From NCBI RefSeq assembly GCF_001687545.1, contig NZ_CP016545.1, positions 558,001-622,000 of the forward strand: a stretch of DNA of 64,000 nt, given 5' to 3'. Shown here piece after piece: positions 9,241 to 19,384 of this stretch. Each line of letters begins with the position of its first letter. Within the stretch, counting starts at the first letter, position 1. Under the pieces are notes generated by a model. The model was not told the DNA's origin. It did not search any database and was given only the letters and a program-made list of their open reading frames with translations. The translations under genes were made by a program, and so were the position numbers. The stretch comes from Paraurantiacibacter namhicola (GTDB lineage Bacteria; Pseudomonadota; Alphaproteobacteria; Sphingomonadales; Sphingomonadaceae).

Positions 9241-10116
9241 ATGAGCAACCGCAAACCCATCCGCAAGGCCGTGTTTCCCGTCGCCGGGCTCGGCACCCGC
9301 TTCCTGCCCGCCACCAAGGCAATCCCCAAGGAGATGATGGCGATCGTGGACCGCCCGCTGATCCAGTATGCGGTTGACGAGGCGCGGGAGGCGGGGATCG
9401 AGCAGATGATCTTCGTCACCGGGCGCGGCAAGACCGCCATTGTCGAGCATTTCGACGTCGCCTTCGAGCTGGAAACGACCATGGGGGAGCGGGGCAAGGA
9501 CCTGGGCGCGCTCGATTCCTCGCGCGCGACGCCGGGCGATATCATCACGGTGCGCCAGCAGGTCCCGATGGGCCTTGGTCACGCCATCTGGTGTGCGCGC
9601 GCCATCGTGGGGGACGAGCCATTTGCGATCCTTCTGCCGGACGAGCTGATGGTGGGCGAGCCGGGCTGCATGAAGCAGATGGTCGAGGCCTATGACGAGG
9701 TTGGCGGAAACCTGGTCTCCGTGCTGGAAGTCCCGCATGAGGAAGTGTCCAGCTACGGCGTAATCGACCCGGGCGAGGCCAATGGCGCGCTGACGCAGGT
9801 GAAGGGGCTGGTGGAAAAGCCGCCCGTGGACCAGGCGCCCAGCAACAAGATCGTATCCGGCCGCTATATCCTGCAGCCCGAAGTGATGCGGGTGCTGGAA
9901 GACCAGGGCAAGGGCGCGGGCGGAGAAATCCAGCTGACGGACGCAATGGCCAAGATGATCGGCGACCAGCCGTTCCACGCCGTCACCTTCGAAGGCAATC
10001 GCTACGACTGCGGCAGCAAGCTGGGCTTCGTGGAAGCGACGCTGGCGCTGGCGCTGCAGCGCGATGACATGGGCGGCGATGTACGCGCCATGGCGGAGCG
10101 GCTGCTGGCCCGCTGA
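9241..10116 (+). CDS. galU: UTP-glucose-1-phosphate uridylyltransferase GalU
   Basis: Makes UDP-glucose from UTP and glucose-1-phosphate, a precursor for LPS core, exopolysaccharide and glycolipids. The 291 residues start at ATG 9241; an open frame continues far upstream but only antisense to murA. The nucleotide-binding signature GLGTRFLPATKAIPKEMM is at residues 16-33, followed by VDRPLIQYAVDEA. Later segments include GLGHAIWCA, PDEL, GLVEKPP and the closing NRYDCGSKLGFVEA. It could feed the polysaccharide locus at 23-41 kb, which contains no UDP-glucose synthase of its own. Confidence 0.97.
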   Translation: MSNRKPIRKAVFPVAGLGTRFLPATKAIPKEMMAIVDRPLIQYAVDEAREAGIEQMIFVTGRGKTAIVEHFDVAFELETTMGERGKDLGALDSSRATPGDIITVRQQVPMGLGHAIWCARAIVGDEPFAILLPDELMVGEPGCMKQMVEAYDEVGGNLVSVLEVPHEEVSSYGVIDPGEANGALTQVKGLVEKPPVDQAPSNKIVSGRYILQPEVMRVLEDQGKGAGGEIQLTDAMAKMIGDQPFHAVTFEGNRYDCGSKLGFVEATLALALQRDDMGGDVRAMAERLLAR

Positions 10117-10130
10117 TCAGGCAAAATGAA

Positions 10131-10154
10131 AAGGGCGACCCGCAGGCCGCCCTT
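10131..10154 (-). terminator. Terminator of the M23 peptidase gene (minus strand)
   Basis: Ten-base arms with a TGCG loop. On the minus strand the stem AAGGGCGGCC / GGTCGCCCTT includes a G-U pair and runs into TTCATTTTG. It is 35 bases past the stop of the leftward M23 gene. Its arms are almost the same as those of the terminator at 7521-7553, and galU ends just before it on the other strand. Confidence 0.75.
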
Positions 10155-10189
10155 CATCCCCGTCCAAGGGAAACTGTCTTGCGCGACGT

Positions 10190-10888
10190 TTAGTCGTCGC
10201 CGCCCATGCCACCTTCGCCTTCGTTCAGGGCGTACTGGTTGGTGATCATGTAAGGCGTGGGATCGACGGCAACGCCGGCGATGCGGATTTCATAATGCAG
10301 GTGCGGGCCGGTGGAGCGGCCGGTGGAACCGATGTAGCCGATCAGCTCACCCTTCTGGACGCGGTCACCGGGATTGACGGTGTAGCGGGAGAGGTGGGCG
10401 TAGCGCGTTTCCACGTCGCCGCCATGGTCGATCTGCACATACTTGCCGTAGCTGCTGAACCACTGCGCCATTTCCACCGTGCCATCGGCCGTGGCGTAAA
10501 CCGGCGTGCCGCGTGCACCGGCAAGGTCCACGCCTTTGTGATTGGCGCGCTTACGCAGAACCGGGTGGTTGCGCATGCCGTAACCGCTGGACAGGCGAAC
10601 ACCTTCGACCGGCATGCCCTGCGGCATGCTGACCGTTTCGGCGGGAGCGGAACCCGGCAGGGCGCCGTCGCCGTCATGCTGCTTCCATTCGCCGAACAGC
10701 GTGCGGAACTGCCCGCTGTCCAGGCGGGTGTCGGTAATCGTGCCCGTCACCGCACCGGTAACCGGCGCAGCACTTGCCGCGGCCGGGGCAGAATCTTCGG
10801 TGGTGGTGGCAGCGGCGGGGCTGGCGGCAATCGCAGCACTGGCGAACGCCGTGCACAGGACAGCCTTGAAAGACCTTGCAGAAGCCAT
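10190..10888 (-). CDS. M23 (LytM-type) family peptidase
   Basis: A 232-residue exported protein with a signal peptide (hydrophobic core AVLCTAFASAAIAASPAAA) and a C-terminal LytM/M23 domain from about residue 110. The zinc ligands are visible: H and D in NHKGVD, and the HLH of GPHLHYEIR; the general-base histidine is in ETRYAHLSRY. M23 enzymes cut peptidoglycan cross-bridges, here in the periplasm. Because all metal ligands are intact, an active endopeptidase is more likely than an EnvC/NlpD-type activator. The tail is glycine and acid rich (GEGGMGGDD). It has its own terminator, and 119 bases separate its start from the DUF455 gene. Confidence 0.92.
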   Translation of the reverse strand: MASARSFKAVLCTAFASAAIAASPAAATTTEDSAPAAASAAPVTGAVTGTITDTRLDSGQFRTLFGEWKQHDGDGALPGSAPAETVSMPQGMPVEGVRLSSGYGMRNHPVLRKRANHKGVDLAGARGTPVYATADGTVEMAQWFSSYGKYVQIDHGGDVETRYAHLSRYTVNPGDRVQKGELIGYIGSTGRSTGPHLHYEIRIAGVAVDPTPYMITNQYALNEGEGGMGGDD

Positions 10889-11007
10889 GAATTTTTCCCG
10901 TCCAATTTGCCGGAACAGCCATGGCTGGCCCAGCGACCCAAAATTTTTTCGAAACTGCGGGAACCCGCCGCGATTTCGTAGGTTGGAGGTATGCAGGCGC
11001 TGCGGCG

Positions 11008-11796
11008 TTAAGCAACCTCACCGTAGAAACTGAGCGATAAACCGGCAGCTTCGCGCGCTGAGTCGTTGAATGGCGGCTTCAGGGAGCCGCGGAAGTGTGT
11101 TTCGACCAGATTTTTCCAGTATTTCTGCGGGTTTCGGCCGTTTCGGTTAGCGAGTGCGACGAAATGCCTTGTTCCAGCGGCGACATGACGAATTTCGTCG
11201 TCAAGGATGCGACTCAGGATTTTCGCGCCGTGCGAATCACCCTGCGCTGCAATCCTGCCACGCGCTGCAGGGGTGACGTCCAGCCCGCGCGCTTCCAGAA
11301 CCATGGGCACGACCGCCAGCCGCGCGGCCACGTCGTGGCGCGTTTCCATCGCCGCTTCCCACAATCCGTCATGCGCGGGCAGGGCACCGTAATGGCTGCC
11401 CAATGTGCGCAGCTTGCGGTCGATCAGGGCGAAATGCATCGCCTCGTCCGCCGCCACTGACAGGAAATCGCCGACAAATTCGTGGCCCATCTGCGCGCCG
11501 AAGCGACCGGCCATGTCCAATGCCAGGTCGATGGCGACGAATTCGATATGCGCCAGCGAATGCCACAGGGCGATCCGCGTGCGCTGCGATCCTGCCTTGC
11601 CCCGGCGAGGCATCTGCGAAGGCGGCAGCAGTTGCAGCGCCGCCGGCCATGCGGGCCTCTCCGGCATTGGCACCGGGAACCGGGCCGCCAGTCGCCCGGC
11701 GCGAAACGCCCGGACCAGCGCCCGCGTGCGCATCACCTTGTCGTAAGGCTCCCCGCTCAGCAGGGCCTCGCGGATCGCCTCGCCCAGCGTTTCCAT
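11008..11796 (-). CDS. DUF455 family ferritin-like protein
   Basis: A 262-residue protein of the DUF455 family (PF04305), which has a ferritin-like four-helix fold. The likely metal-binding residues sit in AHIEFVAIDLALD, ADEAMHFAL, EARGLD and DDEIRHVAAG, the E-x-x-H pattern of di-iron carboxylate proteins. The family's reaction is not known; relatedness to the tRNA hydroxylase MiaE has been suggested from the fold only. It starts just after the stop of the peroxiredoxin gene (three bases between), so the transcript probably runs glnE, peroxiredoxin, DUF455. Confidence 0.85.
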   Translation of the reverse strand: METLGEAIREALLSGEPYDKVMRTRALVRAFRAGRLAARFPVPMPERPAWPAALQLLPPSQMPRRGKAGSQRTRIALWHSLAHIEFVAIDLALDMAGRFGAQMGHEFVGDFLSVAADEAMHFALIDRKLRTLGSHYGALPAHDGLWEAAMETRHDVAARLAVVPMVLEARGLDVTPAARGRIAAQGDSHGAKILSRILDDEIRHVAAGTRHFVALANRNGRNPQKYWKNLVETHFRGSLKPPFNDSAREAAGLSLSFYGEVA

Positions 11797-11799
11797 GGA

Positions 11800-12273
11800 T
11801 TAGAGGGCCTGCGCCGCTTCCAGCACCTGCGCCGCGTGGCCCTTCACTTTCACCTTGCGCCAGACCTGCGCAATCTGGCCATCCGCATCGACGAGGTATG
11901 TCGTGCGCTCCATGCCCATGTATTTACGCCCGTACATGTTCTTCTCGACCCAGATGCCCAGCGCCTCCGCCAGTCCGGCCTCCGGCGCATCGCTGGCGAG
12001 CGGGGCCAGCAGGTCATGCTTGGCGGCGAACTTCTCATGCTTGGCCGGCGGGTCCTTGCTCACGCCCAGCAGCGCCGTCCCGGCCGCGGTGAAGTCCGGC
12101 ATCAGCGCGGTGAAATCCTTGTTTTCCGTGGTGCAGCCCGGCGTATCGTCCTTGGGGTAGAAGAAGACGACCAGCTTGCTGCCGCGGAAATCGGAGGCCT
12201 TCACCGTGCCGCCGCCGGGCTTCTCCAGCGGGGTATCGGGAAAGGCGTCTCCGGCGTCGGGGCGGGTGATCAT
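11800..12273 (-). CDS. bcp: PrxQ/Bcp-type peroxiredoxin with a single cysteine
   Basis: Reduces H2O2 and organic hydroperoxides through a peroxidatic thiol. The start at 12273 overlaps the glnE stop by four bases (ATGA) and gives 157 residues. The active-site segment YPKDDTPGCTTEN carries the peroxidatic Cys47. This is the only cysteine in the protein. Many PrxQ proteins have a resolving cysteine five residues later, which here is replaced within CTTENKDF. It therefore must be a one-cysteine type recycled by an external thiol. The glnE-bcp order is frequent in this lineage. Confidence 0.92.
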   Translation of the reverse strand: MITRPDAGDAFPDTPLEKPGGGTVKASDFRGSKLVVFFYPKDDTPGCTTENKDFTALMPDFTAAGTALLGVSKDPPAKHEKFAAKHDLLAPLASDAPEAGLAEALGIWVEKNMYGRKYMGMERTTYLVDADGQIAQVWRKVKVKGHAAQVLEAAQAL

Positions 12274-14924
12274 GTGTCGGTCTCCAGTGTCTCGCCGAAT
12301 ATCTCGGCCCAGCTTTGCGCCACCCCATGGCGCGCATCGCTGCATGCTTGCAAGAGGGCGGGGTAATCCACGCACTTGCAGGCGGCGGCAAGGGCGTGCT
12401 GCGCGATTTCGGGCGGCTCATTCGCGTCGGGTGCGAGCAGGCGCTGTGCCACCAGCATGCGGGTCAGCAGGTCATGATGGGCGGCGAAGCTCACTGGCAG
12501 CAAGCCAGCCTCGCAAAGGCCCGCAATCGCTGTGCCAAGGTCCGGATCGAGCGCAGCGCCGTCGCGCAATTGCAGGAAGTGGACCAGGAATTCGCAATCG
12601 ACGAGCCCGCCGCGCAGCAGCTTCACGTCCAGGGGCCCGCGGGGCGGCTTGGCGGCGGCCATGTCGGCGCGCATCGCCAGCACATCGGTGCGCAGCTTCG
12701 CCGGATCTCGGCTGGACAACAGAACTTCGCGCACGGTTTCTGCCAATTGCGCCTTTGCGTCCTTTGGCCCGAAGACCGGGCGGGCCCGCGCCAGCGCCAT
12801 ATGTTCCCAGGTCCATGCGTCGCGCTGCTGGTACTGGGCAAAGCTTTCCATGCTGACGGCCAGCGGACCCTGCGCGCCTTGCGGGCGCAGGCGCGTATCC
12901 ACCTCGTATAGCGCGCCCTCGGCCGTCGCCACGCTGAGTGCCGCCGTCACGCGCGCGGCGAGCCGGTTGAAATAGAGCGAGGCGGTCAGCGGGCGCGGCC
13001 CATCGGATTCGACGCCGATGTCGCCTGTGAACAGGTAAATGATGTCTAGGTCGGATGCGTGGGTGAGCGATCCCCCGCCCAGTCGGCCAAGGCCCAGGAT
13101 CACAAGCGCCCCGCCCGGAACGCGGCCATGTGCTGCCTCGAATTCCTCGATTGCAGCGGCAGCACCGGTCTCCAGCGCCGCCTCCGCCAGCCGCGCCAGT
13201 CCCGCGGCGATGGCCAGCGGATCGTGCCGCGCCTCCACCAGCTGCATGCCCAGCGCAAAGCGTTCCTCGCCTACCACCTGCCTTATGCGGTCCAGCCGGT
13301 CCTCATAGGCAGCGGTGCCGTCGACGCGGGCCATGCGTGCGGCCAGCTCAGGGGCGGCAGGCGGCAGGTCCATGGCGCGGGCATCGATCAGGGCGTCGAG
13401 CAGTTCGAGCCTCCGCCCCAGCGCATCGGCCAGCGGCGGGGCCAGCGCGATGGCGCGCGAAACCTGCTCCAGCAGGCCCGGCCGCGCTTCGAACAGGCGG
13501 AACAGGTTGATAGCGCTGGGCAGCCGCTCCAGTAACGTCTCCCACCGCGCCAGCGAGCGATCGGGATCAGGCGCGGCGGCGAGCGATTCCGCCAGGTCCT
13601 CGCGCACGGCGGCAAAGGCCTGCTGCGCTTCGGAGCTTCGCAGGATGCGCAGTTTCTCCGGCCACCGCGCAAGGCGGGCCGTGATGGCTTCCGGGACGGA
13701 GGGGCGCGGTTCGGCAGGCGGACCCTGCGGTTCCTCGCCCAGCAGCGCATCGTAATGCGCGGCGACGAGGGCGGTGATGCCCTGCAATTCGTCCAGCAGC
13801 GCGGGGCCATCCTCCAGCCCGTCCAGCTTGGCGACCCCGTCCAGCGCGTCCCCGCCTGGCAACGTATGCGTCTGCCGGTCGGCCACCATCTGCAGGCGGT
13901 GCTCCACGGTGCGCAGACGGTCGTAAGCCTCGCCCAGTTCCTGCGCGGCATGCGGGGCGATGTGGCCCGCCGCCGCCAGCGCATCCAGCGCGCCGCGCGT
14001 GCTGCGCGTGCGCAGCGAGGGATCGCGCCCGCCATGGATCAGCTGGTGCGTCTGCGCGAAGAATTCCACTTCGCGAATGCCGCCGCGCCCGCGCTTCACG
14101 TCGAAGCCGGGTCCGGGCTCGGCCGGGCCTTCCACGTCCTGCCGGATGCGTTCGGTCAGGCGGCGCACCTCTTCGATGGCCTGGAAGTCCAGGCTGCGAC
14201 GCCAGACGAAGGGGCGGATATGATCGAGGAAGCCGCGCGCGGCATCGACATCGCCCGCAGCGGCGCGCGCGCGGATGAAGGCGGCCCGCTCCCACGCTAG
14301 CGCGCTGCTCTCGTAATGCGTCAGCGCGGCGTTGACCGAGACGGCCAGCGGGCTGATCTCGCTGGCCGGGCGCAGGCGCAGGTCGACCCGAAAGACGTAG
14401 CCTTCACCGGTCTGCGTGCTCAGCAATTGCACAATCTCGCGCGCATAACGCTGCGCGGCCTCGCCCGGCCCGTCGCGCTCGCGGCGCGGCAGGGTTTCGG
14501 GATCGAACAGCAGGATCGGATCGATGTCGGAGCTGTAATTGAGCTCCCGTGCGCCATGCTTGCCCAGCGCGAGGGCAAAGAAGCCTGCAGGCTCTGCGTC
14601 CGGCACGCGGCGGGAGACAGCCTCGCGGATCGCGCGGTCGAGCGACCTGTCGGCGAGGGCAGATAGCTCCTCCATCACGCGGGCCAGCGGAAGCGCGCCG
14701 GCAAGGTCGCCGATGGCCAGCGCGCAGGCCAGTGCCAGCCGCTCGCGCCGCATGGCCACGCCCACGTCGCTGCTGGTGTCGAAGCGGGCGCGGGCCCAGT
14801 CCAGCGCCGCCTCGATCTCGCCCGCCTCCAGCAGGGCGGCAAGCTCCGGCTGGCGTTCCAGCGCCTTGGCCAGGAAAGGGGCGTGAGCGCGCGCGCGGGT
14901 AAGGGCGTTTGTCCAGTCGGCCAT
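12270..14924 (-). CDS. glnE: Bifunctional glutamine synthetase adenylyltransferase/deadenylase GlnE
   Basis: Adds and removes AMP on glutamine synthetase in response to PII and glutamine, thereby controlling ammonium assimilation. The protein is 884 residues when started at ATG 14924 (MADWTNALTRARAHAP); an open frame continues upstream but is only antisense to the M28 gene. Two nucleotidyltransferase domains are present: the N-terminal deadenylase with LNYSSDIDPILLFD, and the C-terminal adenylylase with LTHASDLDIIYLF. GRGGIREVEFFAQ and LRGGLVDCEFLVHF mark the PII-uridylyl-transferase-like helical parts. It belongs to the same nitrogen theme as gltBD at 45-51 kb. It is divergent from the M28 gene. 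Confidence 0.96.
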   Translation of the reverse strand: MADWTNALTRARAHAPFLAKALERQPELAALLEAGEIEAALDWARARFDTSSDVGVAMRRERLALACALAIGDLAGALPLARVMEELSALADRSLDRAIREAVSRRVPDAEPAGFFALALGKHGARELNYSSDIDPILLFDPETLPRRERDGPGEAAQRYAREIVQLLSTQTGEGYVFRVDLRLRPASEISPLAVSVNAALTHYESSALAWERAAFIRARAAAGDVDAARGFLDHIRPFVWRRSLDFQAIEEVRRLTERIRQDVEGPAEPGPGFDVKRGRGGIREVEFFAQTHQLIHGGRDPSLRTRSTRGALDALAAAGHIAPHAAQELGEAYDRLRTVEHRLQMVADRQTHTLPGGDALDGVAKLDGLEDGPALLDELQGITALVAAHYDALLGEEPQGPPAEPRPSVPEAITARLARWPEKLRILRSSEAQQAFAAVREDLAESLAAAPDPDRSLARWETLLERLPSAINLFRLFEARPGLLEQVSRAIALAPPLADALGRRLELLDALIDARAMDLPPAAPELAARMARVDGTAAYEDRLDRIRQVVGEERFALGMQLVEARHDPLAIAAGLARLAEAALETGAAAAIEEFEAAHGRVPGGALVILGLGRLGGGSLTHASDLDIIYLFTGDIGVESDGPRPLTASLYFNRLAARVTAALSVATAEGALYEVDTRLRPQGAQGPLAVSMESFAQYQQRDAWTWEHMALARARPVFGPKDAKAQLAETVREVLLSSRDPAKLRTDVLAMRADMAAAKPPRGPLDVKLLRGGLVDCEFLVHFLQLRDGAALDPDLGTAIAGLCEAGLLPVSFAAHHDLLTRMLVAQRLLAPDANEPPEIAQHALAAACKCVDYPALLQACSDARHGVAQSWAEIFGETLETDT

Positions 14925-15026
14925 CGCCGCCTGCCTGCCCGCTTGCGACCTTCGCGACAAGCGCCACCTTGTTTGCCGTGCGCCGCGCTGCCAAGGATGC
15001 GCCACACGAAATTGAGAGGCCTGCCG

Positions 15027-16709
<1,683 letters not shown>

Positions 16710-16713
16710 ACCC

Positions 16714-17706
16714 ATGACGACGAGGCAATTGCCCATGCCCGCCGAATGGGCACGGCAGGACTGGCTGTGGATCGCCTTTCCGCATGCTGCGGATTTGTGG
16801 GAGGATGACCTCGCGCCCGCGCAGGAGGAGATGGCAGCCTTTGCCAACGCCGTGGCCGAGGCCGGGCAGGACGTGCGGCTGGTGGTCCATGACGCGGCGA
16901 ATGAGGCGCGGGCGCGGGCGCTGTGCACGGCGTCCGTCACCATGGAGCGGCATCCCTATGGCGACATCTGGATCCGCGACACCGGGCCCATCGTCCTGCC
17001 GGACGGCCAAGGCGGCAGGCTGGCGCGGCGCTTCGGCTTCAATGGCTGGGGCGGCAAGTATGACGACATGCCGGGCGACCAGGAGGTGGGCGAAAGCCTC
17101 GCGCAGGCGGTGGGCCTGCCGGTCCATGCCAGCGACTGGATCCTGGAAGGGGGCGCGGTGGACACGGACGGCACCGGCCTTGCCGTCACGACCGAGCAGT
17201 GCCTGCTGAACCCCAATCGCAACCCCGGCTTTTCGCGCGAGGATATCGAGGCGCGGCTGGCGCGCGACCTCGGCTTCGACCGCGTGTTGTGGCTGGGCGA
17301 GGGGCTGGTGGGCGACCATACCGACGGCCATGTCGACAACCTCGCGCGCTTCGTTGCGCCCGGCGAACTGGCCCTGCCCGTGGCCACCGGGCCAGGCGAT
17401 CCCAATGCGGTTATCTATGCCGATGCCGCCCGCCGCGCGCGCGAATTCGGGCTGGTGGTGCATGAAGTGCCCTCGCCCGGCCGGGTGACGCTGGGCGAGG
17501 ATGTGGTGCCTGCCAGCTACATGAACTTCCTGATTGCCAATGGCGTGGTCGTGGTGCCGACCTATGGCACGCCTCATGATGAGGATGCCGTCGCGGCCAT
17601 CGGCGCGCTGTTTCCCAGCCGCGCGGCCATCGGCCTGCCTTCAAGCGCGGTCCTGACGGGCGGGGGCAGTTTCCACTGTTCCAGCCAGCAGGCCCCGGTG
17701 GCCTGA
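16714..17706 (+). CDS. aguA: Agmatine deiminase
   Basis: Hydrolyses agmatine to N-carbamoylputrescine and ammonia, a route from arginine to putrescine. It is 330 residues long from ATG 16714; ATG 16735 (MPAEWARQD) is another possible start. The peptidyl-arginine-deiminase fold (PF04371) is clear: WIAFPH, DIWIRDTGPI, the NGWGGKY stretch, VGDHTDGHVDNLARF and the catalytic cysteine in GGGSFHCSSQQAP near the C-terminus. The usual partner, N-carbamoylputrescine amidase (aguB), is not adjacent. It sits directly downstream of the M28 peptidase gene. Confidence 0.95.
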   Translation: MTTRQLPMPAEWARQDWLWIAFPHAADLWEDDLAPAQEEMAAFANAVAEAGQDVRLVVHDAANEARARALCTASVTMERHPYGDIWIRDTGPIVLPDGQGGRLARRFGFNGWGGKYDDMPGDQEVGESLAQAVGLPVHASDWILEGGAVDTDGTGLAVTTEQCLLNPNRNPGFSREDIEARLARDLGFDRVLWLGEGLVGDHTDGHVDNLARFVAPGELALPVATGPGDPNAVIYADAARRAREFGLVVHEVPSPGRVTLGEDVVPASYMNFLIANGVVVVPTYGTPHDEDAVAAIGALFPSRAAIGLPSSAVLTGGGSFHCSSQQAPVA

Positions 17707-17745
17707 CGCGGCGCCTTAACTTTTCGTTAGCATTTCGGGCCGAGA

Positions 17746-17886
17746 ATGCAGGGCATGGCACGCGCCCTGACCTACGCCCGGACTGCAGCCAGCGATGTGA
17801 CGCTGGCCGATCTCGCGCGCGTGGCGATCACCGGCGGCTGCGCAATGGCGCTGGCCCTCGCCGGCGTGCTTGCACCTACTCTGTAA
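17746..17886 (+). CDS. Possible 46-residue protein
   Basis: A short frame reading MQGMARALTYARTAASDVTL then a hydrophobic second half (VAITGGCAMALALAGVLAPTL). It starts 39 bases after aguA, ends two bases before the convergent TauE-type gene, and shows codon choice like its neighbours. An ATG at codon 4 is an alternative start. The hydrophobic C-terminal helix would fit a small membrane protein. The ribosome site is weak and I do not recognise a family, so this may be a chance frame. Confidence 0.4.
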   Translation: MQGMARALTYARTAASDVTLADLARVAITGGCAMALALAGVLAPTL

Positions 17887-17888
17887 GG

Positions 17889-18626
17889 CTATCCCAGCAG
17901 CTTGATGAGCGCGCCGACTGCGGCCGCGCCCAGCACCAATGCGGTGGCCACCTGCCATTGTGCGGCGCTGACCCTGCCGAATGCGCGGTGCCCAAACCAG
18001 TCGCCGACGATCACGGCGGGGAACAGCGCCAGTGCCAGTCCCGTCTCGCGCAATCCTCCCACGCCCAACAGGGCGAAGAGGATGGCCGAAACCGGCGTCA
18101 GCACCAGGAAGATCGTCATCATGCTGGCACGCGCGGCGCGCGGCTCCAGCCTGCCGCGAAGGTAGAACGGCGCCATTCCCGGCCCGGGCATTCCGGCAAA
18201 GCCGCCAAAGAAGCCCGTGAAGAAACCGCTCAGCGCCATGGCGGGATGCCGCGCCAGCGTGACGCGCCCCAGCGGGACCACGACCAGCACGAAGGCGCCA
18301 AGCGAAACCAGCGCGATCAGCAGGCGCGCCCAGTCCGCCGGCAGCGTCACGAGCGCCCAGAGGCCGACCGGCGTGAACGCCAGTGCCAACGCCAGGATGG
18401 GGAGGGCCGAGCGGTCCGCATCGCGCCTGATGCGCCCCACATCGGTCAGGCCGATCAGGAACAGTGAGACCAGCCCCACCAGCACGGCGGCGCGCGGCTC
18501 TATGGCCAGTTGCAGCACGGGGACGAGGACTACGGAAAGGCCGAAGCCCGCCAGCCCGCGCACAAAACCCGCAGCAAGCGCTGCGCCCAGCGCGACGGCG
18601 ACAGCCTCAATTTCGAAGCCCAGCAT
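17889..18626 (-). CDS. TauE/SafE (TSUP) family permease, second copy
   Basis: A 245-residue membrane protein of the TSUP family (PF01925), with about seven to eight hydrophobic helices. Two half-repeats are visible: LAAGFVRGLAGFGLSVVLVP near the N-terminus and LSGFFTGFFGGFAGMPGPG in the middle. Family members export or import small organo-sulfur or carboxylate anions such as sulfite, taurine-derived sulfonates or sulfoacetate. Nothing shows the substrate here. It lies four bases downstream of a paralogue of almost the same length, so the two arose by tandem duplication and may work as a heteromer or on two related anions. Confidence 0.87.
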   Translation of the reverse strand: MLGFEIEAVAVALGAALAAGFVRGLAGFGLSVVLVPVLQLAIEPRAAVLVGLVSLFLIGLTDVGRIRRDADRSALPILALALAFTPVGLWALVTLPADWARLLIALVSLGAFVLVVVPLGRVTLARHPAMALSGFFTGFFGGFAGMPGPGMAPFYLRGRLEPRAARASMMTIFLVLTPVSAILFALLGVGGLRETGLALALFPAVIVGDWFGHRAFGRVSAAQWQVATALVLGAAAVGALIKLLG

Positions 18627-18630
18627 CGCG

Positions 18631-19380
18631 TTACAGCCTTGCCAAGGCGGCGAGCGCCGCTGCGCCCAGGATTACGCCGACAAAGGTGCGCCATAGCGGA
18701 TCGCTCACCCGCCCGAAGACGAGCGAGCCCACCCAATTGCCTGCCGCCATGACCGGGAAGAGCAGGACGCCGAATAAGAGCAGCTTCCATTCCAGCAGCC
18801 CTGTCACTGCGCCGGACACCAGGCTGGCCAAGGCCGACACGCCGAAAATGCCGATCATGGACGCCTTCGCCCTCGTGCGCGGCATGGCCTGTCGGACGTA
18901 GTAGGGCACGACCGAGATGCCTGGCATGGCGGCAAAGCCCGTCGCGACGCCTGCGATCAGCCCCGTCGCGCCCGTGGTCACCGGTCCGGGAGGCGCTGGC
19001 TCGGCTTGCTTGCGGCGCGGCAGGACCACGATCACGAAGGCTGTCAGTGCCGCCAGCGCAATCAGCACGCGGCCATATTGCGCCGGGATTGCGGACAATA
19101 GCAGGAGGCCCGGCATCACGGTGAGAACGAGCAGCCCCGAAATCCAGATCGCGGAGCGATCCGCCTCGCGCAGCACGTAGCGCACCTCCGCCGCTGCCAG
19201 CGAAAAGGCAAGCACGTTCACCAGCAGCACCGCCTGCACTGGAGAGAGCGCCAGCGCGAGGATCGGCGTCAGCAGGAACCCGAAGCCAAAGCCGGTGAGC
19301 CCGCGCACGAAGGCGGACACCAGCACCGCAGCCGCCGCCGCGACAATCTGCGCGGTCGAAAATCCGTCGAGGATTTCCAA
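18631..19380 (-). CDS. TauE/SafE (TSUP) family permease, first copy
   Basis: A 249-residue TSUP membrane protein. The half-repeat signatures are SAFVRGLTGFGFGFLLTPILAL and TTGATGLIAGVATGFAAMPGIS. The only plausible start is TTG at 19380, four bases after the thrS stop; no ATG or GTG fits near the N-terminus. The rare start codon together with this spacing suggests translational coupling to thrS. It is paralogous to the following gene, with the same QVATA/RTFVGVILGAAAL type of C-terminus. Substrate unknown. Confidence 0.85.
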   Translation of the reverse strand: MEILDGFSTAQIVAAAAAVLVSAFVRGLTGFGFGFLLTPILALALSPVQAVLLVNVLAFSLAAAEVRYVLREADRSAIWISGLLVLTVMPGLLLLSAIPAQYGRVLIALAALTAFVIVVLPRRKQAEPAPPGPVTTGATGLIAGVATGFAAMPGISVVPYYVRQAMPRTRAKASMIGIFGVSALASLVSGAVTGLLEWKLLLFGVLLFPVMAAGNWVGSLVFGRVSDPLWRTFVGVILGAAALAALARL

Positions 19381-19384
19381 ACGG

